Shown: piece after piece, positions 1-12,192 of the stretch
Layout: each line of letters begins with the position of its first letter
Numbering within the stretch: position 1 is the stretch's first letter
Source of the DNA: Parachlorella kessleri
Taxonomy: Eukaryota > Chlorophyta > Trebouxiophyceae > Chlorellales > Chlorellaceae
Assembly (NCBI GenBank): GCA_001598975.1
Contig: BBXU01003024.1
Span: 1 to 63,119 of the forward strand
Direction of reading: 5' to 3'
DNA: 63,119 bases
Position numbers and translations under genes: made by a program
Notes under the pieces: model-generated
What the model was told of the DNA's origin: nothing
Database searches by the model: none
Seen by the model: only the letters and a program-made list of their open reading frames with translations

Positions 1-1239
1 CGCTTGTCTGGGAGGGAGGCAATTGAAACTGGCGCCAGATACTGGCAAGGTGTTTGTTTCAGGTGAGGGGGGCAGGTCAAAGACAGGGTTGGGTGTTGTG
101 AGTGGCAGGCGGATGGTGTCAATAGGGCAGGTGGGGAGGGTTCGGAGGGTGAGGTGGAGGCAGGGGACAGTGGTGGGCAAGCTGTGAGGTAGGTAGTTCT
201 CAATTAGGGTTTTGGTTATGTGTGCATAAGCTTGCTCGCTGGGAAACTGCGAGCGTCAAACAATACATATTGGGCAAACTGCAGGGTCTAGTCTAGGCTA
301 GTCTAACAGCGTAACCGCCACCTGACCATGCTGCCGTAAGTCCCCCAAGTGGGGCCAACAAAAGGCCAGATTGTACTATGCCCACAAACCAACTGCAGGG
401 GCCCCAGGCATATTATATGATGTCGGAGGACGTTTGCAGCACCTGTTGGCGGAGTCGGGCAGCACCCGACACGTTATCGGGTATCACATTCCTACGGCAG
501 ATATGCTGGTGCAAGGCGACTGGCAGCCAGTGGCCATGCCCGATGGAACTCTGCAGGTATCTGCAGCTTAGTACTCCTTTTTGTTCGTGAAGTAGCAGTA
601 GCAGTACATATCGTGCTATGTCTTCTGTTTGGTCTCTGTACCTGTGCTGTTACTTGGGGCCTGATATTTTAGTCTATTTAGGCTTACAGCTGTCCACCAC
701 CCTTGCGGGTCAGTCAGACTATTGTCACACAAAAAGGGCAATCTCAACCAGGCTGCCTACTAGGCAGGCAGTCACTACCGTTGGATAGAGGCTGAGGCTG
801 AATCACTGGATCCCCATAAAAATGGGACTACCTTGCATGTTGAAATATGCTCTTCAACCTGCTCAAGGACTTGCATATAAAAAGATGCTTCCGCAGCGGT
901 CGCGCTTTGTCCCTAACTAGGCAAGTGAAGAAAAATGGAGGCACCGACAGCCTCAGCCAGGGCGCGAAGATTGCGCTGGCGCGCTGCTCAGGTCGTACGC
1001 ACAGACCAGTCCTCCAACAGCATCCCGACACCTCAACATACGAGTTTAAGCATTATGCTTACCTCAAGTTGTCCTAGAAGCGTTCCTGCTTGAGATGCCC
1101 TCGACTTCCACCCGGCTTCAGAACTTCCTTGCAGCAGCAAAGGGTATGAAAGCCTGCAATTGCTTCGCACACTGTTGAATAGCACAATAAGTATAACAAA
1201 CGGCTGCTTACAACTTTCCCACGAAGAAGCACAACAAGC
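1..1239. other. Left-edge region, no complete gene
   Basis: No gene model can be completed here. The stretch holds a TAGTC-rich patch (about 285-306), one open segment described separately (402-555), and one copy of a 34-bp dispersed repeat at 683-716. The remainder up to the ATG at 1240 is presumably the promoter and 5' UTR of the next gene. Nothing resembling a tRNA or rRNA was seen. Confidence 0.5.
402..555 (+). CDS. Possible isolated exon of an unknown gene
   Basis: Between an AG acceptor (ACTGCAG) and a CAG|GTATCT donor there is an open frame of about 51 codons with a protein-like composition, including residues GRLQHLLAESG and HVIGYHIPTADM. I found no partner exon inside the window, so it could be the last visible exon of a gene that begins further left, a pseudo-exon, or chance. 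No family is recognised. It is flanked by dispersed repeat sequence on both sides, which favours a remnant. Confidence 0.2.
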
Positions 1240-2019
1240 ATGGCACCTAAGCAAGTCGCCCCCATGACGCGTCCCTCGGGAGTCCGTACAGTGGATGCAG
1301 CAGAGCCCAGGGGCCCTGCAACTTACACCAGCGACACGGCATATGGTGCTAGTGCGCCTGGTGCTGGCGGCGCACCCAGCAGCAAATATCAGCCGTCGTC
1401 CCCCAGTCTCCAATCACAGCTGGAGGGCCTGGCAGCGCAAGTGCCCCAACCCCTGCAGCCCCTAGTCACCCTGCTGGTGGGACTCTTTAGTGCCTTCCTG
1501 ACGTTTGCACAGGCAACGTGGCCCATCACAAGGAACCTGGGTCAGCTGGCCTACCGGCTGCTGGTCTGGACGTCGCCCATGCTGGTGAGCAGGGCGAACC
1601 TTGCGAATGTGGTGTTCTTTTGGCCTTATCTGAGGCTTGAAGTGTCAGTTGTGAAATAGCACCTAGCCGAGAGTTGGCTTGGCAGTATAGGAAAGGCTTG
1701 GATGCGATGCACGGCCTCGGCAAGTCTGTCGCATGATGAGTTGCAGGTTCAGTTGACTTGAGCACTGTGACTGACGCCTCATCAGCTGTGCCGCCTGTCC
1801 CTGGCTGCTCCCCTGTCCCAAACCCTCCTTCACATACAATAATGCTGGGAACTCCTCCCTTTGCAGATGTGGGCAGGTATGAAGTACCTGCGCTGGACGA
1901 TGTTCGGCTGGCTGGACAAGTTTGAGCGGACCCTCAAGTGGGCAAGCTGGCTGCTAGGGTTTCTGCCTGCAGCCAAAGGTGCTAGCGAGGGCGCTGCCAC
2001 AGCAGGAGCCGCAATGTAA
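1240..2019 (+). CDS. Small predicted membrane protein, unknown function
   Basis: Two exons close in frame: 1240-1584 and 1867-2019, with a GTGAGC donor and a TTTGCAG acceptor at phase 0. The product is 165 aa. Residues 1-60 are Pro/Ser/Ala-rich and probably disordered. Residues about 74-92 form one hydrophobic segment (PLVTLLVGLFSAFLTF), and exon 2 is rich in Trp, Lys and Leu, like a membrane-surface helix. I do not recognise a family. The start is the first ATG in a purine-rich context, and the stop lies inside a TGTAA string. The gene converges on the minus-strand gene at 2540. Confidence 0.65.
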
Positions 2020-2539
2020 TGACTGACCAGAATGAGGGTCGGTGAGATCGGAAAATGCTTCCTCATGATGGTTGAAACCCTGAAGGGGTTTGACGCACAT
2101 ATGTCAAACTGTGTACACTATAGACAGGAAAATTGCTCCATGATTTGAAAGTGCCTTGCCACTGGCCAGATATCCTTTCCATTTGGAGGAATGACGTTGT
2201 GTTCGAGACAGTGTTCTAGGCCAGTTCTGGGTGGTGCGTTCCATTCGTAGAAAGGAAAGGGAGCAGGTGTGATTAGTGGGTTAGTGCTTTGGGGGATGGA
2301 TTGAGTGATGCCGACGCGTCATCCAGTATGTATATGCTTACAAACACAGGCTGCGTTGCTCAAGTTGGATTTGTGTTACCTTCTTGGGCTAGCAAGTGTG
2401 TTAGGTATCTGTTACTGAGCAGTCCAATCACTTGAGGTGTGAGAAAACTGTTTACCTTTCTTCCTCTTGATGTAACTAACCAAGTCTGCAATGGAGTCTG
2501 TCTTCACACCAACAACGGTCCTGGACAGTGCTCGAAGGG
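2020..2539. other. Convergent intergenic region
   Basis: This is the 3'-flanking sequence shared by the plus-strand gene ending at 2019 and the minus-strand gene ending at 2540. No coding frame with codon bias, no RNA gene and no repeat were seen. Confidence 0.5.
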
Positions 2540-4739
2540 TCATTCCATGCCATGCCACATGCGCTGCCATTCACTGAGAGTCTGCAGCCAAGGCTCTATA
2601 ACTGCCTGGTCCACCTCTGCATGCTGCTCTGCCAGTCCTTGATACAGAACTAGTCGACGGCGCCAGTCCTGCGGCCACATCAGCCAGGACAGGTACACAG
2701 CTGCAGCCTCCCTCATATTGGCACTTGCACTTGCTGCTGGGATGGCTGCGTCCTCGCCAAGAAGTGCCTCAGGCTGCAGCAATGGCAGCTGCTGCAAAGC
2801 AAACCCAAGCCAGTGAGGGTAATCCAGCAAGGCCTCCCACAGCTGCTGGGATATGTTGTGGCCCTGACCCTGGCTTGCGTAGTCGCTGGTAACATCGAGC
2901 CGCGCTGTTGCTGCTGTGGTGGTGGCTCCAGGCTGCGGCTGAATGGCAGTGCAAGGGTAGTGGGTAGCCTGCAGGAGCGCTGCAGCCTGCCGCAAGCCCT
3001 CCGGTGAGGGGGGCGTGGTGTGCAGGAGAGTTGACAGGTCGCGGGCGGGCCCTGCGGGGTATAAGACACGCAAGGCTAGGGGCAGGACCAGATCCCCCTC
3101 CCCAGTGCCAAGTGTCACTGTGTTGCCAGGCCGCAGTTCTCCGCCTTCCTGAGCCCCTGTCGCTGCTTCCGTTGCTTCTGCTCTTTCTTTAGCTGCAGCC
3201 GCGCCTCCTACTGGCACTCCATCAGCCATACTGACATTGCAAATGCCGCCCTTCTGCCCGGCCGCAGCAGGAGCAGCGACGGAGGCGGCCCGGTGCCGCA
3301 GCAGCACCAACAGCTGCCAGACTGCAGGGTTGCCAGACTCTGCCAGCCACGCATGCAGCGCCTGCCGTGCGACCAGGTGCAGAGCAGGGTGGGCAGCGCA
3401 CGCTGAGACTGCCGCCTGCAGGTGAGCCCTGTGACGAAGGACCTCCGCAAACTTCTGTCTGAGCGGTGGGCCTGCCGCCCCTGGCAGGGTGGCTTGTGAG
3501 GCAGCCTTCGCATTTGTCGCTGCATGGGCGTGGAGTAGCTCTGCCAGGCATCCTTGAAGGGCCTACAAGGAGAACCCATGGCAGTGCAGCCAGTTAACCA
3601 GTCTGGCTTGCACAGCGCTTATACTTGCACCTTGATGTGGACCACGAGACATACCCTATGGCAAACGAACACCAGCCACCCACAAATCCAATACGTAGTG
3701 TACAGCAACAGCGCCGAAACCTGCACCAAACGTTCAGTTAACCTGCCTGTGGCTCCAACAAGAAGTAGCTCTCCCACCCCCGGCTGCTTAGCTGCTGCTC
3801 CGAAAGCGGCAGCTGCCGCGTCAGGGGCAACAGGCGTTCCGCCATCATTTCATGCAGGCTGCCCTGCCTGCCGGACATGGGCAGAAAGTGAGGCAGAGCT
3901 CCTGCCAGCTGGAGGAGGAGGTCCAAGACCTTATCCAGTTGCAGGGCCTGCTGCTGTTGCAGGCTTTCTGGAGAGGCTGCTGCCGTACCCTCTGCCTTGC
4001 TGTCAAGGCCAGCCAAAGAGGGAATAACAAGGCTGGGAACCTGAGTTCCAAACAGGATGCTAGAAGCTGCCATGCTGGCTGCGCTGCCCTGCTGCAAGGC
4101 ATGGGCTGTTCGTATTGATACTTGTGCCTGGGCTGCCTGAAAGTCGGCTGAACGGTAGCCCATTCGCTGCACCAACGCCATCAGCTGAGGGGTGGAGGGT
4201 CCTGGGGTTGCTGGCGCTGCGGCTTGTTGTAGCTGCTGCAACAGCAGGGCAGCCGCAGATGGCGCTACTGCAGTGTTAGCAGGAAGGCCTGCAACGACCA
4301 AGCCACTGCGGCGCTTGAAGTGGGAAAGCATGGTTGCTTGTGTATGTCGCTGAAAGGCGCACTGAACCTGGCACCAGGGCTTGCAGGAGCAGGCCAGGCA
4401 GCTTATCCCATTAGAACGACGCAGGTGTACAGGCAAAGCCTCTCACCTAGCTCGGCCCGCTGCAGACTGCTGGCAAGCTGTAGCAGCACATCTATAAGCT
4501 GGGCTGCCGTGGAATGCAGGGCAAGGACCTCTGGCTGCTCCAAGAGTGCGGTTACCTTGGAGACGGCATTGTGCACCTGCAAGTCGGAACCGAGCTATAC
4601 TGATGAGTGCCAGGACTGCACAGCTGGCAGTGGTCGTTTTCCGGCTACTTACCAACTCGTGCTCAGCTGCGTTCACCCCGTTGTGTGCCTGATTTAGGAC
4701 GTCTAGCGCATGTCTAACCTCGTGCTGCAAGGCTGCCAT
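2540..4739 (-). CDS. Helical protein of unknown function
   Basis: Four minus-strand exons close in phase: 4739-4653, 4576-4447, 4336-3743 and 3552-2540. The product is about 607 aa, starting at ATG 4739 and stopping at 2540. The acceptors of exons 3 and 4 were chosen because only they keep the frame, so these two borders are the least certain. The N-terminal 70 residues are a Leu/Ala-rich helical stretch (MAALQHEVRHALDVLNQ...). The middle is Ala/Gln-rich. The C-terminal third is again helical with aromatic patches (LLDYPHWLGFALQQLPLL, SWLMWPQDWRRRL). It resembles an alpha-solenoid or adaptor subunit, but I recognise no family or catalytic motif. It lies head to head with the lipase-like gene, so the roughly 140 bp between 4740 and 4880 probably contains both promoters. 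Confidence 0.6.
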
Positions 4740-4880
4740 GTCTTACGTTCAGGCTGCTAAATCATCTTAGCTAATGCACAAAAGTGCCATACCATCAGAG
4801 CCAAGCTCCAAGTTTGTTAGAGCAGCATTCCACGCTGGCAGGCGCGTAAACTTAGCAAACGACTTGCAACAGGTCCCCAG

Positions 4881-7800
4881 TACGCAAGCATTGAAGGGTG
4901 CACACTACCAGATCATCCTGTAGTTTTAAGTCGCTTACCTCTGCTGCACATCCTGGCATCTTACCAACTTCCACAAGTGATCGGGCCACCTAGACGGATA
5001 CGGCATGGCCTCAACTTTTATGAAGGCACCCTTGAAAGTGACAAATTAGGACTGAAGCTCCCACTGCTCAGCCCCACAGCCGCTGGCGTTCCTTGGACAG
5101 TTCAACTGTCTATGGCTGACAGGGTTGAGCTGACTGAAGGCCAGGTGAGCTTTAACACGTCTATTGTGTACTTAGTGAAGTCCAACTTACCACTGGAAAC
5201 AAGACTTGCCGTACTAAAGGGCGCATTATACAGCCTGCATCTCCACGCTGTCCCACCCGCTCTGCCTCCTACATGAAGCCTATATGGTTTGCTGTTTGCT
5301 CTTTTCCATCATTGTGTCAGCGTATGTCTTTGACTGCTTCATTGCTCATGCAGACAGCACCTGGGGCAATGGCCGCAGAAGTAGTGGACGTATATGAAAA
5401 CCAACGGTTCTACGGAGTATGGTAAGCCCGCCGACAACCCGGTTTGAAGCTAGCAGCAGACCATGGATGTCATCTGCCGCTCATGCCATCTGATGCCACC
5501 CATGGCCTGCTGAGTGCGCAGGAAAGCCCCTGCCAGGGTTGAGCGTCCACTGTGGAGCGATCCTGAAGGGTATGCCGTAGCCTTGCCAGAGCACCAACTT
5601 CCCCCCGTGGCGCATGGGTGTTGGGAGGCAGTAATCACCCCAGGAACGGACGCCCAAGGATGGCAGTACGGCACCATGTTCAGGTCAGCGGAGCGCTGCA
5701 CCCAGCCCGTTCTAGCCAGGGTATTGCTGCATGTCAGACAGGCCATGGTGTCATTGCTGGCCTCATCCCCCAGCTGCCTGACCCTGGAGCAGCCAGACAA
5801 CCCACTCTATAGTGATTCGCGATGCCACCATCCATGGCAGTACTCATTTCCCATAATAACTGGGTGCAATGTCTGCCGTGTGCAGCCACCTGCAGTCCAA
5901 GCGCCCAGGTGGCAGGTCATCCAGGCGACTAGAGGATTTAGTCAGGCGCCGGCTCTGGCGCCGGCGGCAGCCGCTGCTGCCCCTCCCGCCGGCGCAGCCT
6001 GCGACCGCAGTGCCTGAGGGAAGCATTTCTGTGCCCTTGGAGCAAGAGGTGCTGGTCCCCACCCATGATCTTGCCAACTCTCTGGCAGCTAGCAATGCTG
6101 CAGCCCTGGAGAAGGAAGATGCAACTACAGCCCGTGGGAGGCTGGAGGCCGGGCACGGGACATTGCCCAGAGGCAGTCTAGCAGCAGCAGCCGACCAGCC
6201 TGACCTGGAAGCCCCAGCAGGAGCGGGGTCTGCAGGGGCGCAGCCAGAGCCACCACCAGCCTGCCATGCCGGGCAAAAGCGGGCAGCGTCTGAGTCTCCG
6301 GAGCCGCCAGACAGGCCGGATGCCTATGCCCAGGCGATGGCGGTGATTGGAGGCATGCGCCGCAGCCTGCTGCGGCGGCGCAAGCCCTGGCACATCCTGC
6401 CCTGGGGCCTGCCTGCTATTGGCGAGCTGAGGCGGTCACATCAAGAGATGTACCGCCGCCTACAGGTGTGCCGCTGTTTGAGCAGGGGATGTAACCCCTA
6501 AGGTCACCCTACATAATGTCGGCAAGCATAGGGTGTGTCCCTGCTTGAGTCCAGGCGGAGTATAAAACAGCCGTGTCATGCACCGCGTGAACGTTGGCAG
6601 CGCTGCCGAGGTGTCCGTCACTGTACTGTCACTCATAGGCTGCCTATTGTGGCAGTGGAAGGTGTCCCCAGCACTCCCCCCGCTGGGATGCAGTGTACCT
6701 TTGTGGTGTCAACATGTGGGGCCTGAACTTTTCACCCAACTGGGCATGCCTCCGGCAGGCACATTGCAGCTGTCTTCAATGACCTTCACGGCTTCATGCT
6801 GCAGGAAGCGGCCAAGGCCCGGCAACTCTTTGACCCAGGTAGCCCTGTTTCTCCCCGCTCCCCTCTCCACCCCACTGGCGGCCAGACGCTCCAACAAGAC
6901 CTGCTGGCAGCTGCCCTCCATGCCAGGGCAGCCTACGGCTACGCGGCTGCAACTGGGCTTATGAGCAGCGTCAAAGGCTACATACGACTGAGGACTGTGG
7001 AACGGCTCAGGTGGGGCGGCAGAAGTGGCTGGATCCCATGCTACTCTTGTCGCTAGGCGCAGTGCGCCTGACATGCGGCCGTGTTATAGGAAGGCATGCT
7101 TGCTTGTCGGGTGCCCTTCATGCACTTGCTGCTCTGAAGAAGCTGTTTGTGATCTTTCTCCAATGCTTGCATGCCAAGATATATGGTTCAATATCTGTGC
7201 TTCTTTCATAAAGGTTCGACCCAGTGGGCGGGGTCTCTGCCGAGGCCAACAATGATGCAGTGGCTGAGATGACGGGGGTGGATGTCAAAGACATCATTGG
7301 AAGCCAGGTAGTACCCTCTTCCTTTGTTGGCTTCCAGTTACCGCTGCATTGTATCGATATCAGAATACACAGCCTGAGGCCTGAGGCTGCGTTGGTGCGA
7401 GGCCGACCCAAGCCTTGGGCCTCCTTGAAATGGGCCATGCTTCTCAACCCTGGCAGAGGTGCTTGCTCCCTCTGCCCAGAATGTTGCCCTTGCATGACCG
7501 CAAGTGTGCACCTAGCCTGGGAAACAGCACGGCATCGGGCTGACGGTAGCTACCTTGCTACGTGCGCTCTGTGGGCCCAAGACGCTTGTGGCTGCCTTCT
7601 GCCCAGTGCAGTGGCGCAGCGCCCCGCTGCAGCCCTGCTTCTACGTGGCAATTGACCGCAGCCACCAGTGTGTGGTACTGTCCATCAGGTAAGCAATGAG
7701 TCATGTCAGATCTAGCCTAACCCTAGGCTGCGGTACTGCCGCATTGGCAGCATTGCCATGAATATCGCTAACATGGCATGTGGGATTTTGTGTGAAGTAA

Positions 7801-10800
7801 TTCGATATCCACCCCATAGAGTTTGGAGACTGCAAGAGCAGACCTGGCCCTGCCTTCTCACCTGATGCTTGGGGTTATCATGCCAACACGCATCTGCTCA
7901 AGCCATCCAGCGGTATAGACAGCTGGTCAGTCAGGGTGCATGCCAGAGGTTGGGAGGGTGGGGTCTAGTCTAGTCTAGTCTAGTCTAGTCTTACAGCTTT
8001 CCGCCACCCTTGCGGGTCAGTCACAATGTTGGGGATGGTGGGGAGCCGGCTGGAGAAACACCCCATTGCTGGTGGGGCCCCCTGCTGTCTCAAACATACA
8101 ACGGGGGGTTTCTAGAGCACTGTCACTGTGCCGATGGCACCGGCCCTGCCAGTCTCAGAGCACGGGAAGGGCATCCACATCTCAAGGCATGCACACTTCT
8201 CACATGCAGATGGTCCCTGACAGACTCAACTCATCACCCCGAAGAGAGCGCCCATGCGCTGTGCAGGGGCTCGCTGGAGCACGCTGACTGGGTCAGCGAC
8301 CTGTGTGCCCAGCCCGCCCGCACCACCCTGGGCGGCCAGCAAGGCTGGGTGCATGCCGGCATCTACAAGGCGGCCTGTGGCGTCGCAAAGGCGGCCCGGG
8401 GGGCGCTGGAGGAGGCTGGGAGGCGGGTCCCCGGCTGGCCGCTGCTGGTCACGGGGCACAGCCTGGGAGGTGGGGGCGGCTGGGTGGTATTCCTGGGGCG
8501 CGCTATGCCAAACTACGAAAACTCACACTCCTCAAACAGGTCCCCAAGGTTGATAGGTGTTGTGCTGGCTGTGACCCCATGCCCTGGGCTGCCTTGCAGG
8601 CGGAATAGCTGACCTACTGACACTAGTGTGGGAGGGAGTGCCAGATGGGCTCACTTCCCAGACTCAACAAGGAATAAACTAAGAAAGGCGATCTCCCTCC
8701 AGGCAGCCTGGCTGGTCGGCTGGCCCATGTATGTTGCTGCTATGGCGCTGCTGCTGTTTCTTGGAGGGGTTGTCACAGGGGAAAGCTCCCTTGCACAGTA
8801 TAGAGTTATGTTGACATGCGTTCTCCCACTTGCAGGTGGCGTGGCCGGTTTGGTGACGCTGCTGCTGGTGCAGGAGGGGCTGCCGCAGGGGCTGAGCCTC
8901 ATGCACTGCATCACGCTGGGCTCTGCTGCCGTGCTGAGCGCCAACCTGGCGGAGGCAGCGGAAGACCTGGTCACCTCTGTGGTCATTGGGTGAGTCAGAG
9001 GCGGTCGACCGCAGTTTGGCCTCTGTTTGTATGTCCAATGGTATGATTATGCAGTCCTTGGCGGCTTCGTAAATTTGGTAGCACGGGCACTTGCGGTTTG
9101 ATATGCCGGATAGAAGGGAAATGGGTGGAAAGGACCAGCGGGCGTGTGTAGGGTAGTGTCCAGGGTCACCATGCATGCTGTTGTTCATTGAGCATGTGCT
9201 TGTCTTGGAGGTGATAATGATGATGATGTTCGCTGAGTACCACACGCAGACCATTACAGGCAGCCACCGCCACACCCTCGATCTTGCTGGTACGCCTGCA
9301 TGCGTGATGCACATGTCAGCACGGCATGATGCAGGTGTGATGTCGTCCCCCAGCTGTCCTACGCCAGCGTGGAGGCTACCATGATGGAGATTTCTAAAAC
9401 CTCCCCAGGCAGGCGGTCGGTGGAGGCCCTCAACCAGCGCATGTCACAGGTGAAATGATTGCTGTTGAAGCATGCACGGCATATATCATCAAGATTTGTG
9501 GCAGCTGTGCCAAGCCCTTGCAGCGCTGCATGTGCAGTCGGAAAGCGTGCAGCGACCCACGTACAGAGCTCAGGCACCTTGCAGGCGCTTGGAATGGCTC
9601 CCCACGAAGCACTCAAGGCGGAGGATTTTGAATCGTGGCGGGCCGCCGCACAAGCAGGAGCGCGGGTGGCGCTTCGTGCCGCAGATGCAGGTAAGAGCCG
9701 CAAGGTGACTATCTGGTGCTTCAGGTGCTGTTGCGTGCTTGGTCAAAGATATTGTGGCCGCCCTGGGTGCGCTTGCATGCTGAGAGATGTGGGTGAACAC
9801 ATACAGTGCGACACACCAGCGAGCTCAGAGGCCGCCCCTGCTAAGGTCGGTAGGGGAGACTTCATGGCTCTAAAGTTGCAATTGCTTCGTCTGTTGGCAA
9901 GCAAGTAGCAGCAGACAAACGGTCTAGGGGAGCCCATAACCGCATCGGCATTGGGTCCAATAGAGCAGCAGCAGCCCAGGTGGTCTGCTGGGTGGTTGAA
10001 GGCGTCTAGAGCTTTAGGGCACTCGGGGTGTGCGGAAAAAACCTTCTGTGCCCACGCAGTGTTGACCTATCACCACACCATGGCCACTACGGTACTGCAT
10101 TGTGCAGACCTCCAGCTTATGTTGTCGAAGTTAGGGCTGGAAAACCCCCACAAGAATGCTGTGCAATGCCCTGGATTTGCAGGCCTGACTGGACTTCTGA
10201 CAGGCCTTCTCAACTGGGCTGGAGCCCAGCCACCAGAGCCGCCTCAACACTCGGCTACAGACCAGCAGCAGCAGGAGGAGCAGAGTTCCGCCGTGCCAGT
10301 GCTGGCAAGGCGATCCTGGGAGCAGCAAGCTGGTTTGGCAGGTGCAAGGGCTCCTTCTCCGGCCCCTGCTAGCTCCACAGAGGCAGCAGCTCCCACGCGA
10401 GATGCCACAGTGTCTCCTGACGCTCCTTCACCGCCGTGTGCTGCTGCACCCAGTGATGCTGACTGTCTGGCAGCAGTGGCAGCAGCGGTGGAAGCACGAG
10501 AGAGCGCGGGAGAGGCGCCCAGCGAGCTTTCAGACGAGGAGCTTGCCTTGCTCACAGAACTGGCAGTAACCGACGTGGCTGAGCTGGCAGCGCAGCAGCC
10601 ACAGCAGGCGCAGCATGCTAGTGCTGGTGGTGGGGCTGCTGGCCGTGCAGGGGCTCTGATGTGTGAGGCCCCTGAGTTGCTCTACCCCCCAGGTACTAAA
10701 GGTCTCCCTGCCTGCATTCTATGTTATTTGGTCATGCCGAAGTGCAACTGCAAGGCTGGTGCTGTTGCTGCATACAGACAGGAGGCTGCAGCCTGCAGCT

Positions 10801-11452
10801 TAACTACAAGTACAAGTAGTGCAAAATCACAAGTAGTGTGACGACACGGCTCTGGCTACCAGACGAGGCCTCCCTTCACGCCTCTTGTGCTTCCCTTGCT
10901 GCAGGGCGCATCATTTGGGTCTTTCCGCCAGACGAGCCCTCACATAGCTTGACATCGGAAGCTGCGGCTGCAGCAGCAGGCGCAGCGCAGGGTGTTGCAG
11001 CCGCCGCGGCAGGGGCTGCATTGGAGGGAGCAACCACCGCTGTAGCCAGCACAGCAGGCTTTGCAATGGCTGTGGCGAACCAAGATACCACCAATGGCGG
11101 TGCGCTTACGCATACTGGCCAGCAGTCAGGGGCAGCCATGCCTGGCCTGGTGCCCCTACAAGCTGGTACAGCAGCTGGCGCTTGTGTCCACACCTCCCAG
11201 CAAGCTGATGCACAAAGCAATGTGCAGGAGCGCCAGGCAGCAGGTGGTAGCAATGAGCAAACAAGACCTGCAAAGAGGGGTGGAGGAGGCAGGTCGCAGC
11301 CAGCAGGGAGCGGTGCAGCTGGGACCTGCCCACCCAGGAGGCCAGTGGCAACCCTGGCAGAGCGGCACAGCTTCGAGCGCATCCTGATACTGCCTGACAT
11401 CTTGAGTGATCACTTGCCGGATACGTACATCCAAACCATCAAGCAGCTGTGA
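4881..11452 (+). CDS. Dysferlin-domain / class 3 (DAG-type) lipase fusion
   Basis: Predicted serine lipase of the sn-1 diacylglycerol lipase type with an N-terminal dysferlin/peroxin (DysF) module. Exons: 4881-5144 (5' end unresolved), 5354-5421, 5522-5683, 5886-6465, 6638-6660 (tentative 23-nt microexon), 6759-7010, 7214-7307, 7612-7688, 8267-8469, 8836-8989, 9335-9449, 9585-9690, 10183-10692, 10905-11452. All phases agree, giving about 1050 aa. The DysF signature is VYENQRF followed by PLWSD, GWQYGTMF and the basic tail LVRRRLWRR (about residues 99-190). The lipase part shows PCFYVAIDR, the oxyanion strand SIRGSLEHADWVSDL, the nucleophile elbow GHSLGG (near 570), a candidate acid in CDVVPQLS and a candidate His in LSDHLPDTY close to the C-terminus. 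Ala-rich linkers separate these parts. The first exon has no ATG in frame, so a 5' exon is missing. An alternative exon with a stop lies at 8600. Confidence 0.8.
7990..8023 (+). repeat. 34-bp dispersed repeat, copy 2
   Basis: This segment matches 683-716 at 32 of 34 positions (core CCACCCTTGCGGGTCAGTCA). Both copies are preceded by TAGTC-rich sequence; here TAGTC is repeated about five times (7965-7990). It lies in an intron of the lipase-like gene. It is probably a fragment of a dispersed element, because no coding capacity is visible. Confidence 0.6.
8600..8682 (+). repeat. Second copy of the exon after the lipase elbow (poison exon)
   Basis: After the phase-1 donor that ends exon GHSLG, two acceptors can be used. 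The one at 8600 yields GGIADLLTLVWEGVPDGL and then runs to an in-frame TAA at 8680-8682. The one at 8836 yields GGVAGLVTLLLV and continues the lipase. The two peptides align over the first twenty or so residues, so 8600-8682 looks like a diverged duplicate exon. Its inclusion would remove the acid and histidine of the catalytic triad. Confidence 0.55.
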
Positions 11453-12192
11453 AAGCCTGCAGGGTGTTCGGAGGTGGTGACAGGTGCTTCCTCTGCATTT
11501 GGGCAACATGGGTGGTTCAGAGCAGCGTGCAAGGAGTGCTCGCAGAGTGCCCAAGTGAAGGGTCTCCTTTCTTTGAACTGCCTGTAAACTTCCTAGCATT
11601 CACATGGTCCCCATCAATGAGTGCATTCTTGCTAATCCTGGCATGCCGATTGCAGCAGCTATTGTCTACCACTCCTCCGGTAAGTAAGCAACTGCAAGTC
11701 GGTGACCAGAGACGGTTTCTCCCTTGCTTTGCTGATCCTGGTGGTGCGGTGAGGGATAGTAGGACACAAACTACCGCCCAAGTACATGATACACAAAAGA
11801 ATATAAGAAGAACACGCTACAAAATAAGACACAAAGTGCCGCACCATGCCGACAGCTGAAGGGCACACAGCGCAGGCATGCATTCCAGCCAAGCAGCTCA
11901 GTGCAAGCCACTAGACAAATTGCAATCCTCCACAGTGTCCGTCAGACTGCACGATCCTCCCACCACCTGTTCATGCCTGTACCGCGCTTCCCAGCACAGC
12001 TTGACGACCGCCTCTTTAGTAAAACTACACAGGCAAGAAGCTCCAGCCTCTTATTTAGCCAAGTGCTCTCTGCAGTATTCCACGCTGTTGGTTGTGGTGC
12101 TGCCAACCCAGACCACTGGCTCGACCCACCAAGCGACCTGCCCGTCCTAACATCTCGCCTAGTCTCTCAAGGGCACTCCGACATTCCTGCGC
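11453..12192. other. Convergent 3' region between lipase and haem oxygenase genes
   Basis: Downstream of the lipase stop there is a TGTAA motif near 11583 (CCTGTAAAC), the usual green-algal polyadenylation signal, at a plausible distance. The rest would be the 3' UTR of the minus-strand haem oxygenase gene plus spacer. I see no gene in it. Confidence 0.5.
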
